In this document: positions 13,923-13,926 of the stretch, in pieces | Numbering within the stretch: position 1 is the stretch's first letter | How the letters are laid out: every line of letters begins with the position of its first letter | Origin: Candidatus Hydrogenedentota bacterium | Lineage (GTDB): Bacteria > UBA8481 > J006 | NCBI GenBank assembly: GCA_003697085.1 | Contig: RFFU01000088.1 | Location: 1 to 13,926, forward strand | Direction: 5' to 3' | DNA: 13,926 bases | Made by a program: the position numbers and the translations under genes | The notes under the pieces: generated by a model | The model's database searches: none | What the model saw: the letters and a program-made list of their open reading frames with translations, nothing else | Told to the model about the DNA's origin: nothing

Positions 13923-13926
13923 ACAC

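Larger units (their letters stand above)
13660..13926. other. Repeat-filled intergenic end of the window
   Basis: No gene is supported here; the long minus-strand frame running through it is a by-product of repeats and antisense sequence. It contains the 18-base core shared with 9436 (at 13714-13731), the second copy of the 50-base repeat (13764-13813), and an inverted repeat pair at 13872-13922. No clear terminator of the three-gene operon is seen; only a weak GAAGA/TCTTC stem occurs just past the stop. Confidence 0.6.

Noticed and set aside
13204-13926. 240-codon minus-strand frame reaching the window end
   Set aside because: Its first half is translated dispersed repeats and its second half is antisense to the DUF3592-like gene.

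Overview
This window of about 14 kb is bacterial chromosome: dense genes with Shine-Dalgarno sites, bacterial-type TsaD, AsnB, Mrp and HicBA, and a flagellin behind a sigma-28-like promoter. The phylum cannot be read from the sequence. The moderately high GC, the spacers filled with dispersed repeats of the 'cattccgag...gaggaatcccc' type, and the eclectic gene set would suit an uncultivated lineage known mainly from metagenomes; that is inference.

Layout. Bases 1-294 (+) are the 3' end of tsaD (tRNA t6A synthesis). It converges on a minus-strand block that reads from right to left as mrp (2507-3577, Fe-S cluster carrier ATPase) then asnB (439-2328, asparagine synthase). A purine-rich spacer with a degenerate 7-base tandem repeat lies between them. 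Upstream of mrp is a 123-bp MITE-like element (3665-3787) with 18-bp terminal inverted repeats and a perfect 10-bp target duplication. Next come a hicB-hicA toxin-antitoxin pair (3974-4410, minus) and the minus-strand unit gloB (metallo-hydrolase), a small unknown ORF and ino1 (inositol-3-phosphate synthase), 7207 down to 4767.

The plus strand then carries the most notable gene: a 531-aa flagellin (7715-9310). Its variable surface region has been replaced by what reads as a complete matrixin-type zinc metalloprotease domain (HExGHxLGLGH, Met-turn, structural-zinc histidines). It stands alone, without other flagellar genes, behind an exact GCCGATAA -10 element, and is flanked by repeat-rich spacers. 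It predicts a filament displaying a protease on its outer surface.

The right end is a tightly packed three-gene plus-strand operon joined by two GTGA overlaps: a DegT/DnrJ-type sugar aminotransferase (9672-10808), a membrane-anchored protein with about seven propeller-like repeats (10805-11890), and a six-TM DUF3592-like protein with an arrestin-like middle region (11887-13659). The last 267 bases hold dispersed repeats and hairpins only.

Two promoters (mrp and the aminotransferase) share a TTTACG -35 element and put the predicted transcription start on or next to the A of the ATG, suggesting leaderless transcripts. No rRNA, tRNA, CRISPR array or intact transposase gene was seen.
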